64,000 bases of DNA from a bacterium (GCA_016125385.1 WGLV01000022.1:248001-312000); one strand, 5' to 3'. Numbered from the stretch's first letter, positions 1-9,032 are shown. Notes: generated from the sequence alone by a model not told the origin. Numbers and translations are program-made.

Positions 1-67
1 GAGCGGGTTGGAGATGCGGCCGGTTTATTCATTCCAAATCACTCTGTCGTTCGTCTATCGCCGCCGG

Positions 68-2911
68 TTACGCGGAGATGGTTTGCATGACATCGCCGCA
101 GCGGGGGCAGACGTCGCTTTCGGGATCTTTTACCGCTTCGTCATAGTGCCAGCAGCGGGGGCATTTTTCTCCCGCCGCCTTGGCGACGCCGATGCGGAGA
201 GGCAGTTCGACGCTGGTTTCGACGACGTCCATTCCGTTCGCGTCCCCAAATCCCGCCTGAGACACGATGAGGATCGAGGCGAGGTCGTCGCCGAGGGGCG
301 CGGCGGCGGCGCGTTCGATCACGGTTTTCCAAGTATTGTCGCTGGTTTCAAACACCACGCGGCAATCGAGCGAGTGGCCGATGATTTCTTTCTTGCGGGC
401 CAGTTCGATGACCTTGATGGCTTCGGCGCGTAATTGAAAAACGCGTTCCCACTCTTCCAATAACGCGGAATCCGGTTTTTTTCCGTTTTGTTCGGTGAGG
501 CGAAGAAATACGCAGCTCTCCGTAACGAGCCCCATGGTGCGCAATTCATCCCAGATTTCGTCGCTGGTGAACGAGAGAATAGGCGCGAGGCAAAGCGTCA
601 GGTCGATGATGATTTCGGCCAGCGTGGTTTGCGCGGAGCGGCGCTCCAGGCTGTCTTTTCCACTGACGTAGAGGCGATCCTTGATGATGTCGAGATAGAG
701 CGCGCTGAGATCGACGCTGCAGAAGTTGTTCACGTCGTACACGATACGGTGAAAATCGTACATCTCGTAGGCGGAGAGGATGCGGCGTTTGGTTTCACGC
801 CAGCGGTTGAGTATCCAGCGGTCGAGGCCGCGGCGATCTTCTTCAGTGACGGCGTGTTCGTGCGAATAGCCGTGAAGGTTGCCGAGGATGAAGCGCGCCG
901 TGTTGCGGATACGGCGGTACGATTCGGTGGTGCGGGCGAGAATGTTTTTGGAGAACGATACGTCGCCGCGGAAATCTTCAGAGGCCACCCACAGGCGGAT
1001 GATGTCGGCGCCGGTTTCTTTCAGCAGATCATCAAGTACGACGTAGTTACCAAGGCTTTTCGACAGTTTTTTGCCCGTTTCATCCACCGTGAAGCCGTGA
1101 GTTAGCACGGTCTTGTAGGGCGGTTCGTGACCCGCGCCCACGGAAGTGACGAGCGACGACTGGAACCAGCCGCGATGCTGGTCGCTGCCTTCGAGATAAA
1201 GGTCGACGGGAAAGACGCCTTCCTCCTGGGCCATGACGGAATGATGAGTGACGCCCGAGTCAAACCAGACGTCGAGAATATCGGTCTCAAGCCGGACGTC
1301 ATTCACCGTCTTGCCTTCAGGCAACAGAGCGGAAAGACGCTTGATGCGATTGAGCTGTTCGGACTCAGCGATCGCCTTGAACCAGAAGTCCGTACCTTCG
1401 GTCTGAATGATGGCGGCGGCTTCTTCGATGAATTCAGGGTCGAGAATGGCCTGGTCCGAGTCGCCGATGTAGAGCGCCGGGATGGGGACGCCCCACGAGC
1501 GCTGGCGCGAGATGCACCATTCCTGCCGGTTTTCCACCATGCCGCGAATGCGCGAGCGGCCCCAGGCGGGAACCCACTGCACTTTTGAATCAATGGCGTC
1601 GAGCAGGCGCTGGCGCAGGTTGTCTTCTTCGAGCGAAACGAACCACTGGCGGGTGGCGCGGAAGATGATGGGGCGTTTGCTGCGCCAGCAATAGGGATAG
1701 GAGTGTTTATAGTTTTCGTGGTGGATGAGCAGCCCTTTTTCTTTCAGCATTTCGAGAATGGGCTGGTTGGCTTTCTCAACGAAGACGCCCTGCAGGATGG
1801 GCGACTGGGCGGTATAGCACCCGGCGTCGTCAACCGGGGAGAAGACCTCCAACTTGTATTCGAGAGAGACGAGGTAGTCTTCATGGCCGTGGCCGGGCGC
1901 GGTGTGGACGGCGCCGGTCCCCTGCTCAAGCGTGACGTGCGTTCCACAGATGATTGGAACGGGAGTCTCGGAGAAGGGAGGCGTCATGGCCAGGCCGAGC
2001 TGTTCGAGTTCGCGGCCAGTGAAATCGCCATGCGACGCGTTCGCCGCGAGACCGGTTTTTTCGGTGAAAGAAGCGGCGAGGTCTTTCGCGATGAGGATGC
2101 TTTCATCCCCGGCGTCGATGAAGGTATAGATGAAGTTGGGGTGGAGACAGACGGCGCGGTTGGCGGGCAGCGTCCAGGGCGTCGTGGTCCAGATGACGGC
2201 GTTGACGGGCTTTCCGCTCAGCGCCGGGCATTTTCCGGTCAGCTTGGCGGTGGATTCCGGCGTGAAGGGGAAGCGGACGAAGATCGCGGGAGAGACGTGG
2301 TCTTCGTATTCGAGCTCGGCTTCAGCCAGCGCGGTTTTAAACACGGGGCACCAGTGAACGGGTTTGAGGCCCTGATAGACGTAGCCTTTGCGAACCAGCC
2401 GCGCGAACTGGCGCATCTCTTCGCCCTCGAACTCGGGTTTGAGAGTGAGGTAAGGGCGTTCCCAGTCGCCGATGACGCCCAGCCGCTTGAACGACTTGCG
2501 GTGTTTATCGACGAATTTGAGGGCGTAGTTGCGGCAACGGCGGCGGATTTCGCCGGCGGGGAGGCTGTCGCGTTCTTCTTCGGTCAACTGCTGAACCACC
2601 GCGTTTTCAATCGGCAGACCGTGGCAGTCCCAGCCGGGGCGGTAATGGGTGTTCATGCCCAGCAGCAACTTGGATTTATTGACCAGGTCTTTGAGAATCT
2701 TGTTGAGGGCCGTGCCCATGTGAATTTCGCCGTTGGCGTAGGGAGGGCCGTCATGGAGAACGAAGGCCGTTTTGTCCTTGCGCTGTTCGCGAATGGCGTG
2801 GTAGAGGTCGAGTCCTTCCCATTTTTTGAGGAACTCGGGTTCGCGCTGAGGCAGATTGGCGCGCATGGGAAAGTCGGTTTTGGGCAGGTTCAGCGTGCTT
2901 CGATAGTCCAT
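68..2911 (-). CDS. ileS: Isoleucyl-tRNA synthetase
   Basis: Cytoplasmic class Ia enzyme that charges tRNA-Ile with isoleucine. The 947-residue product has the HIGH signature as HMGT (residues 64-67), the KMSKS signature as KLSKS near residue 610, a long editing insertion between them, and a C-terminal zinc knuckle with Cys917/920 and Cys935/938 as in bacterial-type IleRS. The ATG at 2911 was chosen because family-like sequence (MDYRSTLNLPKT) begins there; the frame stays open upstream to 3034 but that stretch looks non-coding. It is transcribed alone leftward. A candidate promoter and several inverted repeats lie upstream, but no T-box element was found. Family assignment is certain; regulation is inferred. 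Confidence 0.97.
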   Translation of the reverse strand: MDYRSTLNLPKTDFPMRANLPQREPEFLKKWEGLDLYHAIREQRKDKTAFVLHDGPPYANGEIHMGTALNKILKDLVNKSKLLLGMNTHYRPGWDCHGLPIENAVVQQLTEEERDSLPAGEIRRRCRNYALKFVDKHRKSFKRLGVIGDWERPYLTLKPEFEGEEMRQFARLVRKGYVYQGLKPVHWCPVFKTALAEAELEYEDHVSPAIFVRFPFTPESTAKLTGKCPALSGKPVNAVIWTTTPWTLPANRAVCLHPNFIYTFIDAGDESILIAKDLAASFTEKTGLAANASHGDFTGRELEQLGLAMTPPFSETPVPIICGTHVTLEQGTGAVHTAPGHGHEDYLVSLEYKLEVFSPVDDAGCYTAQSPILQGVFVEKANQPILEMLKEKGLLIHHENYKHSYPYCWRSKRPIIFRATRQWFVSLEEDNLRQRLLDAIDSKVQWVPAWGRSRIRGMVENRQEWCISRQRSWGVPIPALYIGDSDQAILDPEFIEEAAAIIQTEGTDFWFKAIAESEQLNRIKRLSALLPEGKTVNDVRLETDILDVWFDSGVTHHSVMAQEEGVFPVDLYLEGSDQHRGWFQSSLVTSVGAGHEPPYKTVLTHGFTVDETGKKLSKSLGNYVVLDDLLKETGADIIRLWVASEDFRGDVSFSKNILARTTESYRRIRNTARFILGNLHGYSHEHAVTEEDRRGLDRWILNRWRETKRRILSAYEMYDFHRIVYDVNNFCSVDLSALYLDIIKDRLYVSGKDSLERRSAQTTLAEIIIDLTLCLAPILSFTSDEIWDELRTMGLVTESCVFLRLTEQNGKKPDSALLEEWERVFQLRAEAIKVIELARKKEIIGHSLDCRVVFETSDNTWKTVIERAAAAPLGDDLASILIVSQAGFGDANGMDVVETSVELPLRIGVAKAAGEKCPRCWHYDEAVKDPESDVCPRCGDVMQTISA

Positions 2912-3039
2912 GGTCAGAGCGTGCTTTCTCGATACCGTCCGATTCTGGTTGGATTGGGTTGCATTCCGCTGGCGGCATGCAGACGCGGATGGACCGTTCC
3001 TTCGGGAGGGCGTGAACGGTCTCGGAATCCACAACGTGT

Positions 3040-3068
3040 ATCATAACCGCTGGTTATCGTTGTTGCCA
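3040..3068 (-). promoter_or_regulatory. Candidate ileS promoter with a palindrome in the spacer
   Basis: On the minus strand TGGCAA (3063-3068) and TATGAT (3040-3045) are 17 bases apart. The spacer and -10 overlap the perfect palindrome ATAACC-GCT-GGTTAT at 3043-3057, a plausible operator. The -35 match is weak. The leader to the ATG would be about 120 nt and holds a stem of 8 bp (2992-2999 with 3014-3021). Confidence 0.4.
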
Positions 3069-3111
3069 GAGTTGCGATCGGACCGGGGATAGCGAAAAAC
3101 AGCTTATTCTC

Positions 3112-3152
3112 GTGATATTCGCGGTTGTATCCGGGTACAAAACGAATATCAC
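3112..3152. repeat. Inverted repeat upstream of ileS
   Basis: GTGATATTCG (3112-3121) and CGAATATCAC (3143-3152) are perfect 10-bp arms. Inside them TTGTA (3125-3129) pairs with TACAA (3136-3140), so the element folds as one long interrupted stem. No T-run follows on either strand, so it is not a simple terminator. It may be an operator or cruciform. Confidence 0.6.
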
Positions 3153-3196
3153 CGATCGTGACCGCTATCCAACTCGCAAGAGGAGTGCGCCGCGAC

Positions 3197-3222
3197 GAAA
3201 AAGGGCGGCATTGAGCCGCCCT
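3197..3222 (-). terminator. Terminator of the sugar isomerase-like gene
   Basis: AGGGCGGC (3202-3209) and GCCGCCCT (3215-3222) enclose a 5-base loop. On the minus strand the stem is followed by a run of five T (A-run 3198-3202 on the plus strand), directly after the stop codon at 3260. Confidence 0.75.
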
Positions 3223-3259
3223 GATTCAATCTGGTTTGACTTCGCTGGTATTGCTTCGG

Positions 3260-4126
3260 TTATGCCACAAGCCCCCACGATTTCATATTTTTGATGCTGG
3301 TAGCGATGCTATCAAACGTGTCGCGGTAGCAGGTGTCCTGTTCGACGATCAGGTATTTGGGATTGGCGGCCTGGCAGGCTTTCAGAATGGCGGGCCAGTT
3401 GAGGTTGCCTTCACCGACTTCGGCGAAAACCTGTTTGCCGTCGAGCATGAGCATATCTTTCATGTGGACGGTGGGGACGCGGCCGGATACTTTCCCGATC
3501 CACTGGGCGGGGTCGGCGCCGCCCGCCTGAACCCAATAGGTATCGATTTCAAAGTTAAAGGCGCCGGGAGTGGATTCATCGACCAGAATCTGATGACCGG
3601 CTTTGCCATCAAAGTGATGGAACTCGAAATTGTGGTTGTGGTAGCCCCAGGTCATGCCGTGGCTTTTGAGATTTTCTCCGACTTCGCTCGCCATTTTCGC
3701 GAACTTGTGATAGCCCTCTCCGTTGCGGAAATCGTTCGGCATACTGCCGACGCACATGTGCGAGCAGCCGATCTCTTTGTGTTCGTCGACCAGGCGGTCG
3801 AGATCGTTCAGCATGCGATCCCAGGAGGAGTGGGTGGAGACGGCTTTCAGCTCGTTGTCTTTGAGGATTTTGGCGAGTTCGGGGATGGTGACCGCTTCGC
3901 AGCTGGTGATTTCGACGTTGTTGTAGCCGATCTTTTTCACCTTCTCCAGCGTTCGGGCGATGTCGTCTTTGGTTTTGAGATAATCGCGGAGGGTGTAGAG
4001 AATCAGACCGATCTCCGCCTTGCCGGATTCAGCGGCGCTGGATGCGATGCCGGCGCCGAGTCCCGCCGCGGCGATGGCGCCCAGACCGGCTTCGAGGAAA
4101 TGACGGCGTTGGAAGTATTGTTTCAT
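3260..4126 (-). CDS. Exported sugar phosphate isomerase/epimerase-like TIM-barrel protein
   Basis: 288 residues of the xylose isomerase-like (AP endonuclease 2) TIM-barrel family, probably acting on a sugar or sugar derivative outside the cytoplasm. The start has a Tat-like signal (QRRHFLEAGLG) and an Ala/Gly-rich stretch to about residue 30. Candidate metal and substrate residues are seen in NFEIDTYW, HMKDM and the final LIVEQD strand. ATG 4126 is preceded by AAAAGGGG at suitable distance; the frame continues upstream to 4291 into the tRNA terminator, which is not coding. It is monocistronic with its own terminator. Exported isomerases of this kind are common in Planctomycetes-like genomes; the substrate is unknown. 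Confidence 0.85.
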   Translation of the reverse strand: MKQYFQRRHFLEAGLGAIAAAGLGAGIASSAAESGKAEIGLILYTLRDYLKTKDDIARTLEKVKKIGYNNVEITSCEAVTIPELAKILKDNELKAVSTHSSWDRMLNDLDRLVDEHKEIGCSHMCVGSMPNDFRNGEGYHKFAKMASEVGENLKSHGMTWGYHNHNFEFHHFDGKAGHQILVDESTPGAFNFEIDTYWVQAGGADPAQWIGKVSGRVPTVHMKDMLMLDGKQVFAEVGEGNLNWPAILKACQAANPKYLIVEQDTCYRDTFDSIATSIKNMKSWGLVA

Positions 4127-4251
4127 GATGCGTCCCCTTTTATGGAAAACAGTGATAGGCGTTTGAGCCGGATAAGCATACGGCGAATCGAGACGGTTCG
4201 ATAGTGGGGCGGGCGCTGAAGGGCGGAGATGCGCGGCTGTGACTGATACAC

Positions 4252-4285
4252 GAAAAACCCCTTTCAGCCTTGGCCGAAAGGGGTT
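4252..4285 (-). terminator. Terminator of tRNA-Ala
   Basis: A 10-bp stem (4256-4265 with 4276-4285) with a partly paired 10-base loop. On the minus strand it ends in CCCC then TTTTT (A-run 4253-4257), 15 bases after the tRNA 3' end. Confidence 0.85.
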
Positions 4286-4299
4286 GGACATTCAAAACG

Positions 4300-4372
4300 T
4301 GGAGCGCAAGGGATTCGAACCCTCGACCCCTACCTTGCGAAGGTAGTGCTCTCCCAGCTGAGCTAGCGCCCC
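4300..4372 (-). tRNA. tRNA-Ala (anticodon CGC)
   Basis: On the minus strand a full 73-base cloverleaf: acceptor GGGGCGC pairs with GCGCTCC plus discriminator A; the D-arm contains AGCTCAGCTGGGAGAGC; the anticodon stem CTACC/GGTAG encloses TTCGCAA, giving anticodon CGC (codon GCG); the T-loop is GTTCGAATC. The acceptor carries G3:U70, the alanine identity pair. CCA is not encoded: the next bases are CGT. It lies 103 bases downstream of the GT9 gene on the same strand but has its own promoter and terminator. Confidence 0.97.
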
Positions 4373-4421
4373 GTGGATGTTCGTTTCAGGTTGGGGACGA
4401 TTCCCCTTCAAACAAGGAAAG

Positions 4422-4450
4422 AGTATAGCGCGTCCATGCGTTCGTGAAAG
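4422..4450 (-). promoter_or_regulatory. Candidate tRNA-Ala promoter
   Basis: Minus strand: -35 CTTTCA (4445-4450), 17-base spacer, -10 TATACT (4422-4427). A short GGGGA-ATCG-TCCCC hairpin lies between the predicted start and the tRNA. The -10 is good and the -35 moderate. Confidence 0.5.
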
Positions 4451-4475
4451 CCCTGAACGAGGGTTTGAGCGCAAG

Positions 4476-5366
4476 TCAGGCGGAAGGTTCAACCTCAAGC
4501 CGCCGGACCTCGACGAGCGGCCCCAGCGGCGCCCACACGCGCGGGTCGCTGGCGATGAAAAACACCGTGACGGGCAGCCCCAGCGCGGCGGCGAGATGGG
4601 CGGGGCCGCTGTCGTTGCCGATGAAGCGGCCGCCATGGGACAGCAACGCGGCGAGCGAACGCAGGCGGCGTCCGCGAACGACCCAGCGAGTGGTTTCGGC
4701 GGGCAGGCGCGAAGTGAAAGCGCTGACGGAATCCGCGTCGGCGGGGCCTTCGACGATGAGGAGACCCGCGTGCGGCCGGCGGTCGAGTTCGCGTTCAAAT
4801 TCATCAAGCGGGGCGAGTTTGGCGCGCGAACCCGCGCCGGGATGAACCACGGCAATCGGCGCCCCGGTCAGGCCGCGCGCACGCAATTCGTCCGCCGCCT
4901 CGGCGCGTTCTCGATCGGTTAGTTGGATGACCGGATTCGGCGTGCGGCCGACCGCAATGCAATCGGCTACCGCGCCGAGATAATGACGCGAGGCGTGATG
5001 CGCGTATCCTGGCGGGGGCAGAGCGGGGTATGCGCGGACCCATTGATCGGGACGGGCGCGGAGTTTCGATTCCAGCGCGGAATCCGGATTCGCGGTGAAA
5101 AACAGGACGTGAGAATAACCCGCGAAAAAGGATTGAGCGTCCGGATGCAACGGGCCGCCGCCGTAGAGCGTATCCAGCCGGATGCGTTCGGCGTCACAAG
5201 CGGCGCGGGCGAGGTTTTCGCCGATCAGTAACTCGACGCGTTCGAGTACGCCCATCACATCGACTTCAGTATCGGGTCGCGCGGCGCGGATCGCCTGAAT
5301 CAGGACGCTGAGCAGGATGGTGTCTCCCACCGCCCCATTTCGGATCATCAGCCAGCGTTCCGTCAT
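4476..5366 (-). CDS. Glycosyltransferase family 9 (heptosyltransferase-like)
   Basis: 296 residues of the GT9 family, which transfers heptose or related sugars from nucleotide donors to lipopolysaccharide or other surface glycans in the cytoplasm. The N-terminus MIRNGAVGDTILLS matches the family glycine-rich acceptor-side loop; the nucleotide-binding half has HPGAGSRAK and GNDSGPAHLAAALG. At 296 residues it is somewhat shorter than usual (about 330-350). ATG 5366 overlaps the stop of the upstream GT-C gene by 4 bases, so the two are translationally coupled and probably act in the same surface-glycan pathway. The exact sugar and acceptor cannot be read from sequence. Confidence 0.85.
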   Translation of the reverse strand: MTERWLMIRNGAVGDTILLSVLIQAIRAARPDTEVDVMGVLERVELLIGENLARAACDAERIRLDTLYGGGPLHPDAQSFFAGYSHVLFFTANPDSALESKLRARPDQWVRAYPALPPPGYAHHASRHYLGAVADCIAVGRTPNPVIQLTDRERAEAADELRARGLTGAPIAVVHPGAGSRAKLAPLDEFERELDRRPHAGLLIVEGPADADSVSAFTSRLPAETTRWVVRGRRLRSLAALLSHGGRFIGNDSGPAHLAAALGLPVTVFFIASDPRVWAPLGPLVEVRRLEVEPSA

Positions 5367-7234
5367 GCGGGTTCGCCGGCGCCGCGCAGGCGATACAGGG
5401 TGGAGCCGCGATATTGAAAAACGGGAATCAGGTAATCGGGCTTGAGAATGGCGAGTTCGACGCCCGGCTTGATTTCGATGAACGGTTCAAGCACGTGCGT
5501 GATTCCATAATCGCGCAACGCGTTGGCGAGCTCCTGAGGCGAGGGGCGGTCGAGCCGCAGCGCGAAAGGGAAATAGCCGAACTTAAGGCGGGGAGCGTCG
5601 CGGCGTTCAAGCGGATAGCCAAGCCCCAGTACAAACGCGTCGTCAGGGAGGTTTTCATTGGCCCATTCAATGATGGGGTAAAAGGGGAAGTGGGCCGACA
5701 GGGCCGCCGAACGTTGCGCGCCGGTCAGCGCGGGGAGCATCGATTCATTCAGCGCGGTCAATTGAGAGTAGCGGTAGATCAAGGCGTTTGAGAACAGCAG
5801 CAATACAATCAGCGGGAGGAAATACGGCCCCCAGTTGGAATGTTGTTCGAGATGGCGGCGGAGGGCGTTGAACAAAAACGTCGCTGGAATCGCCAGAAGA
5901 ATCAGCGAGGAAAGAAAAAAGCGTCCATCGAAATTATCGGCGAAAAAGAAGAACGCCACGCCGGATGTGAAGATGTAGATCCCGAGACCGGCGTACGCCC
6001 ATGCGGGCCATTCTTCGCCGGATTTCGCCGTCTTGAACCGCAACGGCGTCAGGATCAGGCCGAGAAGCCCCAACGAGTACAGCGCATTGCCATCAAGCAG
6101 CAACGCCCAGTTGCGCTTCATGAAATACGCCAGTCCGGATGAAAATGTATTAAAGATATCGGAGGACGGGGCGTGTCCACGAATGAATTCATAGGCTTCA
6201 TGGGCTGCTGGTGCGCGATAGCCGAACAGGCTCGGGAGCAGCGGATAGACGGGATTGCCGGTCCAGACCGCGTTGAGAACCAGCCAGGACGTGACCGGGA
6301 CGACTGACGCCAAAGCGAATAGCGGGAGAAGCCGCCAGCGGAACGAGCGATGAAAGCGGATGAACGTAATCAACGCCAGCAGAAAGAAGCCCGGCCAGAA
6401 GACCGCCCACGCTACGTATTTCGTCCCCAGCGACATTCCCGCGAACCAGAATGACATGGCGAAATACGCGGATTTCCGCTCGGGCGTCTCCCATGTCTGG
6501 TAGAGGCAATAGAGCGCGAGAATCTCCCAGAAGGCCCTGATCAGATCGATATACGCCGAGGTCGCGACGAAGCCGAATACGGGAAGGCCAACCGCCCAGA
6601 ACGCGCACTGCAAGCCGGTCTCATATCCATGTGATCCGCGCAGCCAGTCGTACATCAGGCGCAGGATGAAACAACCAAACAGAAAATGAATCAGCTTGGC
6701 GAAACTGTCGTTGCCCACCGCCAGGGCGAATCCGTACAGGGTCTCGCCGTTCTTGGGCATGTAGGTGAATACGTGCCAGGGAATCTCAATAAAGCGCCCG
6801 GCGAGAATGTACTGCAAGGGGGCGCTGAGATGATAATCGTAGGGATCGTGCCGCGATTCGGGCGTCATAACCGTAGTGAAAATCACAACCAACAGCACGC
6901 TGACGCTAATGCGCAACGAAACCGACGTCCATCCGGCTTCGGAGGGGCGAAGATCACCCGGTTGAGAAAGAGAGGGGGTAAAACGCGGCAGCTGGAACAC
7001 CGCCACCGCCAGCAGGAGGCTCCAGATCAACCACATGACCTGTGGAATATACAAGCCGATCAGCCCGAGAAACGACAGCAGCAGGGTGATTACGCTCATC
7101 CCGGCGCCCCAACCGAGAGCGCGATTGAGAGGAGCGGGCGTGACGCCCGCACGGACGAGCAGCCACTCGCCCAAAGCGAGCGGGCCCAGGGTTAAAGCGA
7201 CGGCGGTCAGTGTAAAGGCGACAAAAATAGTCAA
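5363..7234 (-). CDS. Polytopic GT-C-type glycosyltransferase-like membrane protein
   Basis: 623 residues with about ten or more hydrophobic segments, beginning with one at residues 3-27. The first large extracytoplasmic loop contains DPYDYHLSAPLQYILAGRF, resembling the acidic loop of GT-C enzymes of the GT39/DUF2029 type that use polyprenyl-phosphate sugars; the C-terminal part is a soluble extracytoplasmic domain. The start is TTG at 7234: no ATG occurs before residue 50 and starting there would remove the first membrane segment. It is followed by the GT9 gene with an ATGA overlap. Its role as a transferase is inferred from topology and the loop motif only. Confidence 0.7.
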   Translation of the reverse strand: MTIFVAFTLTAVALTLGPLALGEWLLVRAGVTPAPLNRALGWGAGMSVITLLLSFLGLIGLYIPQVMWLIWSLLLAVAVFQLPRFTPSLSQPGDLRPSEAGWTSVSLRISVSVLLVVIFTTVMTPESRHDPYDYHLSAPLQYILAGRFIEIPWHVFTYMPKNGETLYGFALAVGNDSFAKLIHFLFGCFILRLMYDWLRGSHGYETGLQCAFWAVGLPVFGFVATSAYIDLIRAFWEILALYCLYQTWETPERKSAYFAMSFWFAGMSLGTKYVAWAVFWPGFFLLALITFIRFHRSFRWRLLPLFALASVVPVTSWLVLNAVWTGNPVYPLLPSLFGYRAPAAHEAYEFIRGHAPSSDIFNTFSSGLAYFMKRNWALLLDGNALYSLGLLGLILTPLRFKTAKSGEEWPAWAYAGLGIYIFTSGVAFFFFADNFDGRFFLSSLILLAIPATFLFNALRRHLEQHSNWGPYFLPLIVLLLFSNALIYRYSQLTALNESMLPALTGAQRSAALSAHFPFYPIIEWANENLPDDAFVLGLGYPLERRDAPRLKFGYFPFALRLDRPSPQELANALRDYGITHVLEPFIEIKPGVELAILKPDYLIPVFQYRGSTLYRLRGAGEPA

Positions 7235-7242
7235 GTTATCTC

Positions 7243-7272
7243 TTGATCGAACGGGTTAACTCACTGTAAAAT
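7243..7272 (+). promoter_or_regulatory. Candidate promoter of the radical SAM gene
   Basis: TTGATC (7243-7248), 18-base spacer, TAAAAT (7267-7272), in the 81-base divergent gap. The ribosome-binding GAGG is at 7303-7308 just before ATG 7316. Confidence 0.5.
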
Positions 7273-7315
7273 CAACGAAATAGCGACTACCATACTCGAT
7301 GTTGAGGAGCGTCGC

Positions 7316-8800
7316 ATGCATGTAACCTTTATTTTTGACGATATCATACTCAGCCATCAACCGCTGGGCGCGTCATACATTTCGGCGGTGTTGAAAGAAC
7401 ACGGCCACCGCGTCACCGCGATCAATGTGGACGATGGGCCTGATTATGTAGAAAAAATCAAAAAGCTTCAACCTGACATGGTGGCTTTTTCAGCCACCAC
7501 CAGCACGTGGCCGCGCTATTCGCAGATCAATCAGGAAATCAAACGCGAACATCGGTGCTTTTCTCTCGTGGGAGGGCCGCATCCGCAGTTTTTTCCGAAA
7601 ATGATCGAAGAAGAAGGCGTCGATGCCATCTGCACCGGTGAGGGTGAATACCCGACGCTGGAACTGGTTACGGCGCTGGAAGAAGGCCGCGACCCCACCG
7701 GCATCGATACCATGCACTTCAACGTGGGGGGTAAGATCACCCGCAACGCGGCGCGCCCGTTTCTGGGCAAGAAAGAACTCGATAACCTGCCGTTTCCCGA
7801 CCGCGAACTGATTCGCGATTTCGCCGTGTGGAAGCAGCGCTCGGGCTACATCATGGCGGGGCGGGGCTGCCCGTATGACTGCACGTTCTGCTTCAATCAC
7901 GTCTCGCGCGACCTTCAGGACGGGCGCTGGACGCGGCAGCGCAGCGCGGAAAACGTGATCGCGGAACTGAAGTGGCTGAAAGAAACCTACAAGGTGGTGT
8001 ACATCGCCTTTCAGGACGACACTTTCATTCTCAACCGGCGCTGGTTGCGCGAGTTTCTGCCGCGCTACCGCGACGAGATCGGGCTGCCTTTCATCTGCAA
8101 CATCCGCGCCGATCTGACCGATGAGGAAGAAGCGCGGCTGCTGTCGGAAGCTGGCTGCATCCGCGTGGCGATGGGCATTGAGAGCGGCGACGATGAACTG
8201 CGCCGCAAGATTCTCGCGAAGAACATGTCGACCGAGCAGATCATCAAGGCGTGCGACCTGTACTATCAGCACGGCATTCACGTTATCGGGCAGAATATGT
8301 TCGGCGTGCCGGGCGAGACGGTCGAGTCGGCTTTGGCGACGATCGATCTGAATATCCGATGCCGCACGCGCATCAACCTGTTTTCGTTTTTCGCGCCGTA
8401 CCCCGGTACCAAACTGGGTGAAATGTGCGAGCAGGATTATGGATTCTCCGGCGATCTGAAAGAGATTCCCCGCGAGTATTACCACGGCCTCGCGCCCAGC
8501 ATCAAGCTGGAAAACCGCGAGCTGATCGAGCTGATCGGGCACTGCGCGCACCTGTTCGCCAGCTACCCGCGCATCTTTCAATTCACGAAATACATGCTGA
8601 AGATACTCCCCAGTTACCGGCTGAAGGTGGAGTATATGAAGTGGCTGTGGTGGATGAAGCGCGAGCTGGTGAAGAAGGGCAATATCGGCCTGCCGTCGGT
8701 GTGGCATCCGCCGCAGTTCATCGTGGAGGCGATTCACAACGATCAGCCGAACATTCCGATTCAGCAGATCGCGCGTCAGGTGAGCCGCGAAGCGGCGTAG
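7316..8800 (+). CDS. B12-binding-domain radical SAM protein
   Basis: 494 residues. The N-terminal 140 residues form a cobalamin-binding-type Rossmann domain but lack the DxHxxG lower-ligand motif, as in many class B radical SAM enzymes. The radical SAM core has C185xxxC189xxC192 (GCPYDCTFCF) for the 4Fe-4S cluster, then the usual VYIAFQDDTF, MGIESGDDELR and IGQNMFGVPGET strands. The family methylates or rearranges unactivated carbons or makes small molecules; no specific substrate can be named. It stands alone, divergent from the glycosyltransferase operon, with a strong terminator just after. Confidence 0.88.
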   Translation: MHVTFIFDDIILSHQPLGASYISAVLKEHGHRVTAINVDDGPDYVEKIKKLQPDMVAFSATTSTWPRYSQINQEIKREHRCFSLVGGPHPQFFPKMIEEEGVDAICTGEGEYPTLELVTALEEGRDPTGIDTMHFNVGGKITRNAARPFLGKKELDNLPFPDRELIRDFAVWKQRSGYIMAGRGCPYDCTFCFNHVSRDLQDGRWTRQRSAENVIAELKWLKETYKVVYIAFQDDTFILNRRWLREFLPRYRDEIGLPFICNIRADLTDEEEARLLSEAGCIRVAMGIESGDDELRRKILAKNMSTEQIIKACDLYYQHGIHVIGQNMFGVPGETVESALATIDLNIRCRTRINLFSFFAPYPGTKLGEMCEQDYGFSGDLKEIPREYYHGLAPSIKLENRELIELIGHCAHLFASYPRIFQFTKYMLKILPSYRLKVEYMKWLWWMKRELVKKGNIGLPSVWHPPQFIVEAIHNDQPNIPIQQIARQVSREAA

Positions 8801-8826
8801 AGCGATTTCGAGGATTCGTCATGACG

Positions 8827-8860
8827 ACGGGGCGGCTGAATGACCGCCCCGTTTTTGTTT
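8827..8860 (+). terminator. Terminator of the radical SAM gene
   Basis: ACGGGGCGG (8827-8835) pairs with CCGCCCCGT (8844-8852), an 8-base loop between, followed by TTTTTGTTT. Confidence 0.9.
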
Positions 8861-8891
8861 GATCGAATTTCGTCTGAATCATGATGACCAA

Positions 8892-8947
8892 GATAAAGGA
8901 TTGATCAGGATGAAAATATCGGATACATCCTCTGCATTCTGTTTATC
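8892..8947. repeat. Degenerate palindromic intergenic element
   Basis: The segment 8892-8911 (GATAAAGGATTGATCAGGAT) is an imperfect inverted copy of 8927-8947 (ATCCTCTGCATTCTGTTTATC). It resembles the CAGGAT-type palindromes that are scattered between genes in many environmental bacteria. No convincing gene lies in 8861-9032; a 20-codon frame at 8911 has no proper ribosome-binding site. Confidence 0.45.
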
Positions 8948-9032
8948 AGTTATCTTCGCGATTGCGTGGTGAATCAGCGCAAACTGGAGACGAAGTGGAC
9001 TCCCTCGCGCTGATGATGATGAAAACAGGATC

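Noticed and set aside
1703-3046. 447-codon open frame antisense to ileS
   Set aside because: Shadow of ileS caused by G+C-rich third positions; no family likeness and no ribosome-binding site.
2912-3259. T-box leader for ileS
   Set aside because: No T-box consensus sequence or antiterminator pair, and no leader terminator.
7490-8737. 415-codon frame antisense to the radical SAM gene
   Set aside because: Shadow frame: the plus strand has an intact CxxxCxxC protein.
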